Shown: one piece after another, positions 1-9,302 of the stretch
How the letters are laid out: each line of letters begins with the position of its first letter
How positions within the stretch are numbered: position 1 is the stretch's first letter
Source of the DNA: an uncultured Clostridia bacterium
GTDB taxonomy: Bacteria; Bacillota; Clostridia; Lachnospirales; CAG-274
Length of the DNA: 58,396 bases
Assembly: GCA_947589665.1 (NCBI GenBank)
Contig: CANQBJ010000006.1
Coordinates: forward strand, 1 to 58,396
Direction of reading: 5' to 3'
Program-made: the position numbers and the translations under genes
Notes under the pieces: model-generated
Told to the model about the DNA's origin: nothing
Seen by the model: the letters and a program-made list of their open reading frames with translations, nothing else
Databases searched by the model: none

Positions 1-60
1 AAATCGTATATGCGATAACAACAGAAAACCTAAACACCCCTTCGTGAAATTTTCGCAAAA

Positions 61-165
61 TCAAAAACATTGATGTGTAATGTCCTTAAGTTGATGACAT
101 TGCCTTATAGGGGCAGTGCAAGCCACCGGCTAAGCGGTGGTCTTGACTTTTCTGTTAATAAAGCG
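61..165. repeat. Possible insertion-sequence end relic with hairpin
   Basis: This is a non-coding stretch with a clear stem-loop (CCACCG at 123-128, CGGTGG at 135-140). It is followed directly by the stop of a truncated hydrolase gene. The hairpin and its surrounding sequence remind me of IS200/IS605-type ends. No transposase is present next to it, so the assignment is weak. Confidence 0.3.
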
Positions 166-534
166 TTAATCCTTCATCTGTTTTTCCCAGAATGCCACGG
201 CGTCGTCTATCAAGCCTTCCGCAGCGGTTCCCGTGCCAAGTCCGAAGCCATGGCGCAGTCCCTCGTAAACGTGAAATTTCGTAGGTATGCCGAGAGCCGA
301 CATAGCTTCAAGGCGGCTCTGTATAGTGCGCCAATCGGCTATTGAGTCGTTTGTTCCTATGCAGGCATAGGTAGGCGGATCGTTTATGCCATATTCTGTA
401 TGCCCGGTATACTGCATTACGACTGTGCCGAGCTTTGGCAATTTGTTACTGCCGAAATACCCGAGACCATATGTACCCATATCGGTGTCATTTTTATTCT
501 GTCTGCCATATTTTACACCACTATTTTAACCGAC
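166..534 (-). pseudogene. 3' remnant of an alpha/beta-hydrolase (acetyl-esterase-like)
   Basis: The reading frame encodes only the C-terminal part of an alpha/beta-hydrolase of the kind common in gut Firmicutes (acetyl esterase or BD-FAE-like). The segment GTNDSIADWRT carries the likely acid residue, and LRHGFGLGTGTAAEG carries the catalytic His. The nucleophile elbow with its Ser and the whole N-terminal half are missing. The frame is open up to a TAA at about 535, which lies inside the structured repeat that begins at 528. The gene therefore looks cut by that element. The first ATG in frame (480) has no convincing ribosome binding site. This is a relic, not a working gene. Confidence 0.7.
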
Positions 535-680
535 GGGTAAATCTCCCGCTTCTATAAGCGGCGAGAACTTACTTTTGTATTCAGCAGTGGATACAAGCTC
601 CTGCTGAATACAAAGGCTTTGGTAAAAGCCGTCGGTTATGAGTACGTAGCAAAGCGTAGTACGAATATCCTTGACCATAC
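528..680 (-). repeat. Structured dispersed repeat, copy 1 (TnpB-end/omega-RNA-like)
   Basis: The core is closed by a perfect 9-bp helix (528-536 with 629-637). It contains a 14-bp stem (574-587 with 601-614) and a short hairpin (546-551 with 556-561). A second copy lies at 41831-42047 in the same orientation. The layout, an RNA-like multi-helix element ending in a self-complementary AACCGACGG-type tip, resembles the right end of IS605-family elements from which TnpB guide RNAs are made. No tnpB is adjacent. The orientation is inferred from that resemblance. Confidence 0.6.
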
Positions 681-713
681 TGTAAAAAAGATAGGGAGCG
701 GTTTGCATTTTTG

Positions 714-742
714 TTGATAACGGTAAAATATTGTGGTAAAAT
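714..742 (+). promoter_or_regulatory. Sigma-70-type promoter of the GrpE/Hsp70/HerA operon
   Basis: TTGATA (714-719), a 17-bp spacer and TAAAAT (737-742) with an upstream TG form a near-consensus, extended -10 promoter. It is the only good candidate before the first gene of the operon at 822. Confidence 0.6.
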
Positions 743-821
743 AGAAATGAAATAGGTTCTGTTATATCATAAAACAGACAAATCAAATATAAAAATATAA
801 TCAGGAAAAAGGGGGATATAA

Positions 822-1586
822 ATGGGAGATTTTATCGCAAAAGTCCTTGCCGCCCTTGACGATAAAAGAGTAGCGGACAAGATAAGAGAAATTACTATAT
901 CCTATTTGCCGCAAAGGACTACGGCCCAAAGTGTCAGACCGTCTGTTTCTGCAAATGAAGAGCTTAGGAAAAAATATAAAGAGCTTGAAAACAGGTGCTT
1001 TGTGCTCGAAAAGGAAAAAAACGACATTACGGAAAATTTATATTCTGTTAAGAGCAAAAATGCCGATATTGAGAAGACGCTTTCTGCCCTGTTGACTAAA
1101 AGCAACGGGCTTGAAGAAGAAAATACGCAGTTGAAATATGATCTTACAAAGGCGAGAAAAAAGGCTTCCGATATAGCGGAGAAATATACAGACATAGAAA
1201 AATACTATGAAATGTACTGTAACCTGAGCGACGACATACATAACACACTTTCAAGAGTGCTGAGCTGCAAAAGTCCTGCGCTCTTTATAGCATCAGGTTC
1301 TCAGCGAGACAGCATAGAAGGATTATGGGACACCATAAGCTACAGAAGATACAGCGAAGAGGAGCTTGATATACTCGGGGAAATATTCGACTTTTTCTTT
1401 GAGCTTTACAATGATTTCCACAATATGTACGAAAGATTGGACACAAGACCCGGAGATCTCTTTGACAGCAAGCTGCACAACAGGATATCCGGCGGTGTAA
1501 ACGGAAGCATAAGCCATGTGTTCCTAAGGGGATACAGAAATATAAAAAACGGAGATATAATAAAAAAATCTATGATAATCATATAA
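822..1586 (+). CDS. GrpE-like nucleotide exchange factor with coiled coil
   Basis: The 254-residue protein has a short N-terminal helix, a long coiled coil (about residues 40-125, rich in E and K heptads), a helical middle and a C-terminal segment that matches the beta domain of GrpE: a Gly-Asp-x-Phe-Asp-x-x-Leu-His motif (near residue 212), then GSISHVFLRGY and NGDIIKKSMIII. GrpE proteins release ADP from Hsp70 chaperones. The next gene, 12 bp downstream, encodes an Hsp70-type ATPase, so a dedicated exchange factor for that protein is the natural reading. The start is supported by a strong site (AAAAAGGGGG) before the ATG. The sequence is far from housekeeping GrpE, and only the C-terminal motif supports the call. 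Confidence 0.65.
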   Translation: MGDFIAKVLAALDDKRVADKIREITISYLPQRTTAQSVRPSVSANEELRKKYKELENRCFVLEKEKNDITENLYSVKSKNADIEKTLSALLTKSNGLEEENTQLKYDLTKARKKASDIAEKYTDIEKYYEMYCNLSDDIHNTLSRVLSCKSPALFIASGSQRDSIEGLWDTISYRRYSEEELDILGEIFDFFFELYNDFHNMYERLDTRPGDLFDSKLHNRISGGVNGSISHVFLRGYRNIKNGDIIKKSMIII

Positions 1587-1598
1587 GAGGAGAACGAT

Positions 1599-4541
1599 AT
1601 GGAAAAGGTAAAAGGAGTAACTTATTTTAATTTAAAGTCCGAAGCTTTTAATAAAGCCATTGCGGATATTACAAGAGAAGCCAATTTAAAAAAGGCAACG
1701 GAATATATGAATTCCCTGAGCAAAACAAAAAGCGGGAAGCTAAGCGACGTTTTTAATTCGCTTGTAAAGGACGATATAGGCTGGATCAGAATAAAGGGTG
1801 AAAAATTTTATTATGTAAAGTGCTACAATTTTTTAATAGCTAAAGAAGATGATTGTGATTATGAGTATGGTGATGAATATTGGATTCGCAGAGAAAACAC
1901 AAACAGCCTTGATCGCTATAAGACCCGGCTGTTAGAAAAAAATGAAGTACAATATCTTTTTTATACGCATAAAGACAAATGTCTTTTTGATTTAAGTGGT
2001 GACACTTTTGTTGATTCTTCCGAAGGTTTTATGGATATATCTTCCGGAAGGTTTGTATATTTTGGTTATGGTGAATTTTATGTACACGTTTATAATATGC
2101 CCGACAGACACTTTTTCGAGACATTTCTGGCAGAAGGGTTTATACCTGAGGATATTGACGAAGAAGCAAGTGAAATAATGAAAGAGCTTATTTCACTTTA
2201 TAAAAAGGAATACATTATCTTTTCCAACGATTCTCTTTTGTTTACAGACAAATTCAAGAAGGATATAAGGGAAAATAAAATAGATAAGGTATTGGGACTG
2301 GACTTTAATGAAAGCAAAATACTTAGCCTTACAATAGATATGGATAATGAAGCAGTTAAAAAAGGCGTATATGACGAGCTTTTAAGCTGTGATTACAAAA
2401 GGGCTCAGATAAGCAAATATGATCCCAAGCTGCTTGAGGACGTGAACAGGGGACATTGGGATCTCTGGCAGGAGGAAAAGGCCGACAAGCCGGTGCAGGC
2501 AGCGAAAACGTCCCGTAATACAAAGACTAAAGCAACCACAAAAACAGCTGAACCGTCAAAAGACATATCATCTGCCGACGGCTTTACTCTTAGTCATGAG
2601 ATCATGGCAAGAAATCCCCTTTCCGATATAAGAGAAAACGGCATTGTAGGTATTGACTTCGGCACAAAAAGCACCGTAGTTGCTTTTCAGGACAGCGATG
2701 ATAATACAATGCTTATGCGTATAGGCAGCGGAGAATACGAAAGGGAGATAACAAAGGACGATTATGAAAATCCTACCGTTGTGGAATTCCGCCATATAAA
2801 CAGCTTTATACAAAGCTATAACGCAAAAAAGGGCAGACCCGATACAAGGTGGGAGGATATAACCGTTTCCTACACCGCCGCAAGACAGCTGAAGGACGAG
2901 AAGGACCCTGATAAATTCTATACATTTTTCAGCGACCTTAAACAGTGGAGCGGTGACAAAACACGTACTGCCAGAATAAGGGATCTTGACAAGACAGATA
3001 AGATACTCCCTACCTATCTGACGCTCAAGGAGGGTGACTTCGATCCCATAGAGATATATGCCTACTATCTGGGACTGTATATCAACAATATGCACAGAGG
3101 AATATATCTTAACTACATACTTTCATTTCCCGTAAACTACGAAAAGGAAGTAAGAGATAAGATAATAGAAAGCTTCAGACGCGGTATTATGAAATCTCTT
3201 CCCGAGCCTGTGCTCAACTCTGAGGAAGCTATGGATAATTTCAGAGTAGAGCTGGGAGTAAGCGAGCCTGCCGCCTATGCAATAAGCGCTCTGAAGGAAT
3301 ATAAAATAGAGCCTGAGGCAAGCAAGGCATGCTTCTATGGTATATTCGACTTTGGCGGAGGTACGACAGACTTTGACTTTGGCCTTTGGAGAAATCCCAA
3401 AGAAAACGAAAGACGCTATGACTATGTTATAGAGCATTTCAACGACGGCGGGGACCGTCATCTGGGCGGTGAAAACCTCCTTGAAATGCTTGCTTTCAAT
3501 GTATTTAAAGCCAACAGGGATAAGCTTCTGAAGGAAAACATTACTTTTTTCAGACCCTATGAGTGCAAGGATTTTCCCGGCAGTGAGGCTCTTATCAACA
3601 ACCATTCCCAGGAAGCAAGACTTAACATAAAGCATCTTATGGAAAAGCTGAGAGGACTATGGGAAAACAACAGCCCCGAAGATATAAAGGAAATAGAAAG
3701 CGGAGAGGTTTCCGTACTGCTGTTTAAAAAGGACGGAGAGATAGCGCCTAATTTCAAGCTGGACGTAAATAAGGACGAGCTTATGAAAATGCTTGAGGAG
3801 AGAATTGAAAAAGGCGTTAAGAATTTCTTTGAATCAATAAAGCTTTGCTTTAATAAAAACAAGCTCATGGCAACGTCTGGCATAAATATATTCCTTGCAG
3901 GCAATTCCAGCAAATCTCCTATAGTAAAGGCTCTTTTTGATAAGTATATAAAAGAGGAAACCGAAAATATCCAAAAGAAGAATAACGGCGAAAGCGAAGA
4001 ATATTACCGTCTGTATCCTCCTCTTGGCACAAAGGAAGCCAATGAAATAATAAATAAAAATTCGGGCAACTCTTCCGAAACGGCAGGTGCCGAAGCCGAT
4101 ATAATAAGACCTACGGGAAAAACAGGTGTTGCCTACGGACTTATAGAGGGAAGACCCGGCTCTGCGATACTTGTGAAAAATGAAAGACAGGTCACAGAGG
4201 AAGTCAAATTCAAATATTATCTGGGAACAGGCAAAAAGGGGCTTTTCCAGGTTGTAGTTGACAGGGAGACAGAATACGGCAAATGGCATAATTTTATAGA
4301 TGCATCGGTAGCTGATTTTGAAATATACTACACAAGTATACCCGAAGCCACTACAAACAAAATGCCTTTAAACTCCGTCAAGAAAATAAGGCGCAGGCTT
4401 GACAAAACCGATGATTTTGCCAATGTATACATACGGGCAGTGGCTCCTGATGCTATTGAATATGCCGTACTTACGGATAAGGAGGCTCAGGATAACAGTT
4501 ACACAGGCAAAACAGTCAGGGTAGAATTAAGCGAGGAGTAA
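1599..4541 (+). CDS. Hsp70-type ATPase with long N-terminal extension
   Basis: The 980-residue protein belongs to the actin/Hsp70 ATPase superfamily. Residues 1-300 are an unrecognised globular region, followed by a Lys/Thr/Ala-rich linker (about 300-325). The nucleotide-binding fold then begins. Phosphate-1 is GIDFGTKSTVVAF (near 350), phosphate-2 is FDFGGGTTDFDFG (near 583), and the adenosine motif is NIFLAGNSSKSPIVKALF (near 763). GKTGVAYGLIEGRPG (near 847) corresponds to the end of the fold. About 130 residues follow, without a recognisable beta-sandwich substrate-binding domain or helical lid, and without a C-terminal EEVD-type tail. The ATPase core carries insertions compared with DnaK. 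It lies between a GrpE-like gene and a HerA-type ATPase gene, 4 bp before the latter, so the three are very likely made together. Its clients and role are unknown. Confidence 0.8.
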   Translation: MEKVKGVTYFNLKSEAFNKAIADITREANLKKATEYMNSLSKTKSGKLSDVFNSLVKDDIGWIRIKGEKFYYVKCYNFLIAKEDDCDYEYGDEYWIRRENTNSLDRYKTRLLEKNEVQYLFYTHKDKCLFDLSGDTFVDSSEGFMDISSGRFVYFGYGEFYVHVYNMPDRHFFETFLAEGFIPEDIDEEASEIMKELISLYKKEYIIFSNDSLLFTDKFKKDIRENKIDKVLGLDFNESKILSLTIDMDNEAVKKGVYDELLSCDYKRAQISKYDPKLLEDVNRGHWDLWQEEKADKPVQAAKTSRNTKTKATTKTAEPSKDISSADGFTLSHEIMARNPLSDIRENGIVGIDFGTKSTVVAFQDSDDNTMLMRIGSGEYEREITKDDYENPTVVEFRHINSFIQSYNAKKGRPDTRWEDITVSYTAARQLKDEKDPDKFYTFFSDLKQWSGDKTRTARIRDLDKTDKILPTYLTLKEGDFDPIEIYAYYLGLYINNMHRGIYLNYILSFPVNYEKEVRDKIIESFRRGIMKSLPEPVLNSEEAMDNFRVELGVSEPAAYAISALKEYKIEPEASKACFYGIFDFGGGTTDFDFGLWRNPKENERRYDYVIEHFNDGGDRHLGGENLLEMLAFNVFKANRDKLLKENITFFRPYECKDFPGSEALINNHSQEARLNIKHLMEKLRGLWENNSPEDIKEIESGEVSVLLFKKDGEIAPNFKLDVNKDELMKMLEERIEKGVKNFFESIKLCFNKNKLMATSGINIFLAGNSSKSPIVKALFDKYIKEETENIQKKNNGESEEYYRLYPPLGTKEANEIINKNSGNSSETAGAEADIIRPTGKTGVAYGLIEGRPGSAILVKNERQVTEEVKFKYYLGTGKKGLFQVVVDRETEYGKWHNFIDASVADFEIYYTSIPEATTNKMPLNSVKKIRRRLDKTDDFANVYIRAVAPDAIEYAVLTDKEAQDNSYTGKTVRVELSEE

Positions 4542-4545
4542 AAAT

Positions 4546-7500
4546 ATGAACAAACAGAACAGCGAATTTACAATAGACTTTCTGAAGGATAAAAGCAATT
4601 ATTATCTTGCCGAAAATAAAAACATAAGCTATAAAGCTCTTTCAGAAACAGCGCTTATGGATTTTGCTCTCTACCGTATAGATGAAATTTCCTTTGACGA
4701 CAAAGCGCCCCGCAAGGAGGCTCTTGAAAATGTATTAAGCTCTATGAAAATAGACGGCATAAATTTTATATACCTTATTTTAGGGGATAACAAAGGAGTT
4801 CATTTCTATTACGGTGTTTCCAAGGACAGCTCTACACACAAGAACTTAGGGCTTTCCATAAATGATATAGGCAAGTATATTCTTGAGCCGAGTATAAAGG
4901 GAAATTTCAGAGGAAGCAAAATAGAAGCCGTTCCTGCAGAAGGCAAAAGGAAGATACTGCAGACTATAAACTCCATGAACAACTGCGGTATGCTGGAAGG
5001 TGTTCCCGGCTATGTAAAGGATGATGAAAAATTTCAGGGCGTTGACCGTCTTGTAGACGTAATGCTGGGAGATACCTTCGGTCTTATGATAATTGCATCC
5101 CCTATTAATTATGGTGAAATAAAGTCAATAGAGGAAAATCTTTATGAGGTTTACAGGCGCATTGTGCCGTTTTCAAAAAAGAATGTGCAGACAGGTACGC
5201 AAAAATCGGAAAACGAATCAAAAACCCACTCTATAGGCAAAAACAAAAGCGAAAGCGAAAATTATTCCATTTCTTCACAGGAAAGCACCTCCCATACCAA
5301 GAGCAAGAATAAAGGCAAAAATTATTCGGACGGCACTACAGACGGCTCGTCAAGCCACTCTACAAATAAAAGCTCGGGTGCAAACGAGAGTACTACCGAT
5401 TCGGAAAGTAAGACCGAAGGCGGAAGCAAAACAGAAGGAAAAAGCTGCAGCACAGGTGAAAATACCGGCGAAAGCACTCAGACAGGCAAAAGTTCAGGCT
5501 CTTCAAATACAGAATCTATAGAATTTGTGGACAAGGCCTCTCAGGATTGGCTCAAATATCTTGACGAAATTATAATACCACGTTTGGATTACGGCACGGG
5601 AAAGGGAATATTTATAACAGCTTCTTTCCTTTTTGCCCAGAATAAGGCTGTTCTTAAAAAGCTTGAAAATACAGCTATTTCCCTTTACAGCGGTGAAACG
5701 GGAAATAAGATACCGCTCATGGATTTTTCTCTTAATCGACGTAAAAACATCAGCGGTTATTTCAGGAACTTTCAGCTGCCCTGCGGTTCTTTCGAAAGAG
5801 AGGGTGAGCTTTCAGACAGCAAGCTCAACTGCCGTTCCGCTCTTTCTCAATATGTTGCAAATGGTGAAAATTTCCTTATAGGCAACTGGATAACAACAAA
5901 CGAACTGGCTATGATAGCAGGCTTGCCCAAAAAAGAGGTCGTAGGTCTGAGCCTTAAGGAGGAAGTGGAATTCGGTCTTAATCTCAATCACAATATTAAG
6001 ACGGAAAATAAGATAAAGCTTGGAAAGCTTGTGCAAAGCGGAAACATAATAGATGAAATAGAAGTTGCTATAGATAAGGAAAACCTGGACAAGCATACAT
6101 TCATAACGGGAGTAACGGGAAGCGGCAAAACGACCACCTGTCACAAAATACTTATAGACAGCGGTCTGCCATTCCTTATTATAGAGCCTGCAAAAACGGA
6201 GTACAGAATACTTGCAGATACCTATAAGGATATTCTTGTATTTACACCGGGAAATGACAGAGTCGCTCCTTTCAGGCTCAATCCCTTTGAGTTTTTCAGG
6301 CACGAAAGCATTACCTCAAGGGTCGATATGATAAGAGCCAGCATAGAAGCCTCCTTTGATATGGAAGCGGCTATACCTCAGCTTATAGAAACTGCCATAT
6401 ATGAATGCTATGAGGACTATGGCTGGAACATAGCTACAAACCAAAATGAAATATACGGCGATAAAGCCTTTGACGACGGCGTTTATGCATTTCCCACTCT
6501 TGAAGACCTTATGGGAAAGATAGACATAGTAGTGGAAAAGCAGGGCTTTGACGCACGGCTTAAAAACGACTATATAGGCTCTATAAAAGCAAGGCTTCAG
6601 AGCCTGCTTATGGGCGCTAAGGGTCAAATGCTCAACACAAGACGTTCTATTGACTTTGAGGCTCTTCTGGACAGAAGGGTCGTACTTGAGCTTGAGGAAA
6701 TAAGAAGCGCTACGGAAAAATCTCTTGTAATGGGCTTTATACTTACAAATCTTATTGAGGCCATAAAGGCAAGATTTATCAAGAAGGGCGCTCACAGCCA
6801 TATCACACTTGTGGAAGAGGCTCACAGACTGCTGAGCAAGTTTTCACCCGGAGATAGTCCCAACAAAAAGCATGGTGTTGAAACATTTACCGATATGCTG
6901 GCGGAAATAAGAAAATACGGTGAAGCCCTTGTCATAGTAGACCAGATACCCAATAAGCTGACTCCTGAAATACTTAAAAATACCAATACCAAAATAGTAC
7001 ATAAAATATTTGCCGAGGACGATAAGGAAGCAATAGGCAACAATATTGTGCTCAACAAGGAACAGAAGGAGTTCCTTTCCAATCTGGATACGGGAAGGGC
7101 AATACTCTTTACACAAGGTCTTAATAAAGCAGTCCAGGTGCAGATAGACAAAGCAAGCGACACCACTTCACAAAAGCAGATAACGGGAAAAAGGCTGAGA
7201 GATGCCGTCATGGAATACTATGCGGACGAATACAAAAAGGGCATAATATTCGGTTCTCTGTTTCTTAAGGAAAGACCATCTGCCGAGGATATGGAAAAGC
7301 TGTTTTCTCTCTCAGGCACGCTTCTGGGAAATAAGAAATTCGTAGATATGGCATACATATTCTTCAGATATAATGACTTCAGCATAAAAGCTGCCGAGGA
7401 GATGTATAAGATATACAAAAAATACAGTGGCAATACTTCAAGATCTCTTATAGAAAAAATGACGAATAAGACGTCTGACACAGTAAGGGATACTTTAAAC

Positions 7501-7698
7501 GGAATTAAGGAAAGTCTCGGCAGAGATGCTGCAGCGGAATATATTCTGGCAGAGCATTATATTCATATAAACAAAAAAAATACAGAGGATTTTAATAAAA
7601 ATAAAGGATATTTGCTTGAATTAACGGATAAATACATGGAAAATGATGTAAGTGCTGAAGAATTGCGCATTTATAACAAAAAGTTCATGGAAAAATAA
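4546..7698 (+). CDS. HerA/FtsK-type (DUF87) ATPase with Ser-rich linker
   Basis: The 1,050-residue protein has three parts. Residues 1-215 form an unknown N-terminal domain. Residues 217-325 are a low-complexity linker made almost only of Ser, Lys, Glu, Gly, Thr and Asn. Residues 330-950 hold a P-loop ATPase of the HerA/FtsK/VirB4 class, with Walker A GVTGSGKTT (near 522), a LIIEPAKTEYR stretch after it, Walker B HITLVEEAHR (near 753) and a downstream VIVDQIPNKLTPEIL and NTNTKIVHKIF. This class forms hexameric motors that translocate DNA or proteins. No signal peptide or membrane segment is seen. Its position 4 bp after the Hsp70-type gene suggests coupled translation and joint action. No NurA-type nuclease, Sir2 or DUF4297 partner, as in known HerA systems, is next to it. 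Confidence 0.85.
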   Translation: MNKQNSEFTIDFLKDKSNYYLAENKNISYKALSETALMDFALYRIDEISFDDKAPRKEALENVLSSMKIDGINFIYLILGDNKGVHFYYGVSKDSSTHKNLGLSINDIGKYILEPSIKGNFRGSKIEAVPAEGKRKILQTINSMNNCGMLEGVPGYVKDDEKFQGVDRLVDVMLGDTFGLMIIASPINYGEIKSIEENLYEVYRRIVPFSKKNVQTGTQKSENESKTHSIGKNKSESENYSISSQESTSHTKSKNKGKNYSDGTTDGSSSHSTNKSSGANESTTDSESKTEGGSKTEGKSCSTGENTGESTQTGKSSGSSNTESIEFVDKASQDWLKYLDEIIIPRLDYGTGKGIFITASFLFAQNKAVLKKLENTAISLYSGETGNKIPLMDFSLNRRKNISGYFRNFQLPCGSFEREGELSDSKLNCRSALSQYVANGENFLIGNWITTNELAMIAGLPKKEVVGLSLKEEVEFGLNLNHNIKTENKIKLGKLVQSGNIIDEIEVAIDKENLDKHTFITGVTGSGKTTTCHKILIDSGLPFLIIEPAKTEYRILADTYKDILVFTPGNDRVAPFRLNPFEFFRHESITSRVDMIRASIEASFDMEAAIPQLIETAIYECYEDYGWNIATNQNEIYGDKAFDDGVYAFPTLEDLMGKIDIVVEKQGFDARLKNDYIGSIKARLQSLLMGAKGQMLNTRRSIDFEALLDRRVVLELEEIRSATEKSLVMGFILTNLIEAIKARFIKKGAHSHITLVEEAHRLLSKFSPGDSPNKKHGVETFTDMLAEIRKYGEALVIVDQIPNKLTPEILKNTNTKIVHKIFAEDDKEAIGNNIVLNKEQKEFLSNLDTGRAILFTQGLNKAVQVQIDKASDTTSQKQITGKRLRDAVMEYYADEYKKGIIFGSLFLKERPSAEDMEKLFSLSGTLLGNKKFVDMAYIFFRYNDFSIKAAEEMYKIYKKYSGNTSRSLIEKMTNKTSDTVRDTLNGIKESLGRDAAAEYILAEHYIHINKKNTEDFNKNKGYLLELTDKYMENDVSAEELRIYNKKFMEK

Positions 7699-7720
7699 AA
7701 AAAGGGGTAGGTTATGATTT

Positions 7721-8095
7721 ATGGGTTTTTTTGATGAGTATTCTCGTGATTTTCTTAAAAGGCTAACTATAGATTTGGAAGGTAATAAAACAAATAAAAA
7801 TATAGATGCTGAAATAAACGAGGCTATAGAAAGAGTGAAAAACTCTATGCACCCGCCGGGCTATATGGATCCGGAAGTATTGCGCTACTTTAATGAAAAA
7901 GAAAAAGCGATAAATGCGGCTATAGAAAGCATAACAAAAAAACGGGAGAAAATAAGGAAAGAGGTTAAAGAAATCGATAGCTTTATAGAAAATATCAATA
8001 AAAAGGAAAAGACAAAAGAAACACAGGAAGAATTTAAGAACGATATTAAAGAGATCAACAATTTTATTAAAAGGATCAGTAAGGAGGAATTATAA
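7721..8095 (+). CDS. Small coiled-coil protein of the operon
   Basis: The 124-residue, highly charged protein is not recognised. It starts MGFFDEYSRDFLKRL, the same MGFF opening as its downstream neighbour, and residues 60-122 are predicted to be long charged helices (coiled coil). There is an AAAAGGGGTAGG site before the ATG. Its stop overlaps the start of the next gene (TAATG), so the two are translationally coupled. A structural or adaptor role for the neighbouring membrane-active protein is possible but unproven. Confidence 0.7.
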   Translation: MGFFDEYSRDFLKRLTIDLEGNKTNKNIDAEINEAIERVKNSMHPPGYMDPEVLRYFNEKEKAINAAIESITKKREKIRKEVKEIDSFIENINKKEKTKETQEEFKNDIKEINNFIKRISKEEL

Positions 8096-8763
8096 TGGGA
8101 TTTTTTGAATTAGTCAGCAGTATAGGAAGCGCTATAAGCAGCTTTTGCTCATCTATAAGCTCAGGCATAGCTTCCGTAGTATCTACGATCATAGGCCCTG
8201 TAGTCGGATTGCCTGAGGTCTTGCTTGCAATCAAAGTCGTATGTGTTGTTGTAAATGCCGTAGCAGAGGCTCTCGGAATAAAAGATAAAGAAGAAACTCC
8301 GGAGGAAATTGGTATGAAAGCCGAACAGGCAGACAAAAAGCCCGAGGACTTCGACAGCATAAACGAATATATAGAATATCTGCGCAATGATATAGAAGTA
8401 GACAAAGAAAAGCTTGAAAATCTTTCTGATGAGGAAAAAGCTAAATATTCTGCTGCAGGAATGGGTATATATATAGAAGGTATAAAAGAGAAATACAATG
8501 TAGATATACCTGACAGCTTCTGGAAAACAACTGCTGAGCACAATATGACAGGCGAAGAGGTAAAGGGCTGTCTCGATGCATTTGAGGAAAGGGATATTTC
8601 TGCGGAGAATATAGAAAAATACCTTGACGGCAAGCCTGTTGACGACAGAATAGGTTATTCTGAAGTTTCCGACTGCATAATAGAAGGTCTGAAAGAGGCA
8701 AATCCTGAAATGTCTGAGGAACAGCTTGAGGAGCGTCTTGTTTCTCTCTCAGCAGATTTATAG
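8095..8763 (+). CDS. Membrane-active protein with acidic C-terminal region
   Basis: The 222-residue protein is not recognised. Residues 5-62 are hydrophobic and rich in Gly, Ser, Ile, Val and Ala (for example SSGIASVVSTIIGPVVGLP and LLAIKVVCVVVNAVAEALGI). They could form two amphipathic or membrane-spanning helices without a signal-peptidase site. Residues 65-222 are acidic and helical, with repeated DxxxxExxIxYL-like patterns. The gene overlaps the preceding coiled-coil gene by one base and has an AGGAGG site. A small membrane-inserting protein at the end of an ATPase/chaperone operon could be an effector or a membrane anchor. The sequence cannot decide between these. Confidence 0.7.
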   Translation: MGFFELVSSIGSAISSFCSSISSGIASVVSTIIGPVVGLPEVLLAIKVVCVVVNAVAEALGIKDKEETPEEIGMKAEQADKKPEDFDSINEYIEYLRNDIEVDKEKLENLSDEEKAKYSAAGMGIYIEGIKEKYNVDIPDSFWKTTAEHNMTGEEVKGCLDAFEERDISAENIEKYLDGKPVDDRIGYSEVSDCIIEGLKEANPEMSEEQLEERLVSLSADL

Positions 8764-8774
8764 GAGGAATTGCT

Positions 8775-9302
8775 TTGACTCACACATACATATTTTTGCT
8801 TGATAATGGGAAAATAATGATATTCCACGCTGTTGAAGATGATTTTGAAATAATACCCAATCTTGGCGAGGAGTGTTTCCCTATTGATGAAAATTTCTGG
8901 GACTGGTGGAAAGAAACTGTGTCATATATAGACGGAGAGGAAACGGATCTCTGCTTTATATACGATAAGCATTACGATATTATTGAAGATGCCCCTGAGT
9001 CGGGAGCAAAAAAAGAGTCCTTCTGGCAAATTAAAAAAATAACGTCGTTTTTAAAGCGCTATGGGAAATGGGGAACAGTAAGGCTCATAAATGCAAATGA
9101 GGATGAGATCCCACTTAAACTCTGGGTAGATGACAAGTCTGTAAAGGTACTCTACACCAATATGACTTTCCCCCAAAATAAATCTATCTTTGAAGAAAAA
9201 CAAGATGAAGAAATTGCTGACAATGGAAATGATGAGGCAACGGCGTTCTCAAAATACCAAAGAAATAAGCTGCTGGAGGATGAAAAGAACAAGCTCATAT
9301 AA
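8775..9302 (+). CDS. Hypothetical protein, last gene of the operon
   Basis: The 175-residue acidic protein is not recognised. It opens MTHTYIFLLDNGKIMIFH and has aromatic-rich segments (NFWDWWKETVSY, FWQIKKITSFLKRYGKWG), with a charged, probably disordered tail from about residue 135. The start is TTG, chosen because AGGAGG lies seven bases upstream and no ATG fits. It follows the membrane-active gene by 11 bp, so it belongs to the same transcript. No function can be given. Confidence 0.65.
   Translation: MTHTYIFLLDNGKIMIFHAVEDDFEIIPNLGEECFPIDENFWDWWKETVSYIDGEETDLCFIYDKHYDIIEDAPESGAKKESFWQIKKITSFLKRYGKWGTVRLINANEDEIPLKLWVDDKSVKVLYTNMTFPQNKSIFEEKQDEEIADNGNDEATAFSKYQRNKLLEDEKNKLI

Noticed and set aside
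526..786. 86-codon minus-strand frame
   Set aside because: It is produced by the structured repeat and runs into the operon promoter; stems explain the sequence better than coding.
2568..4289. Several minus-strand frames inside the Hsp70-type gene
   Set aside because: Shadows of the coding strand; no start signals and no recognisable domains.
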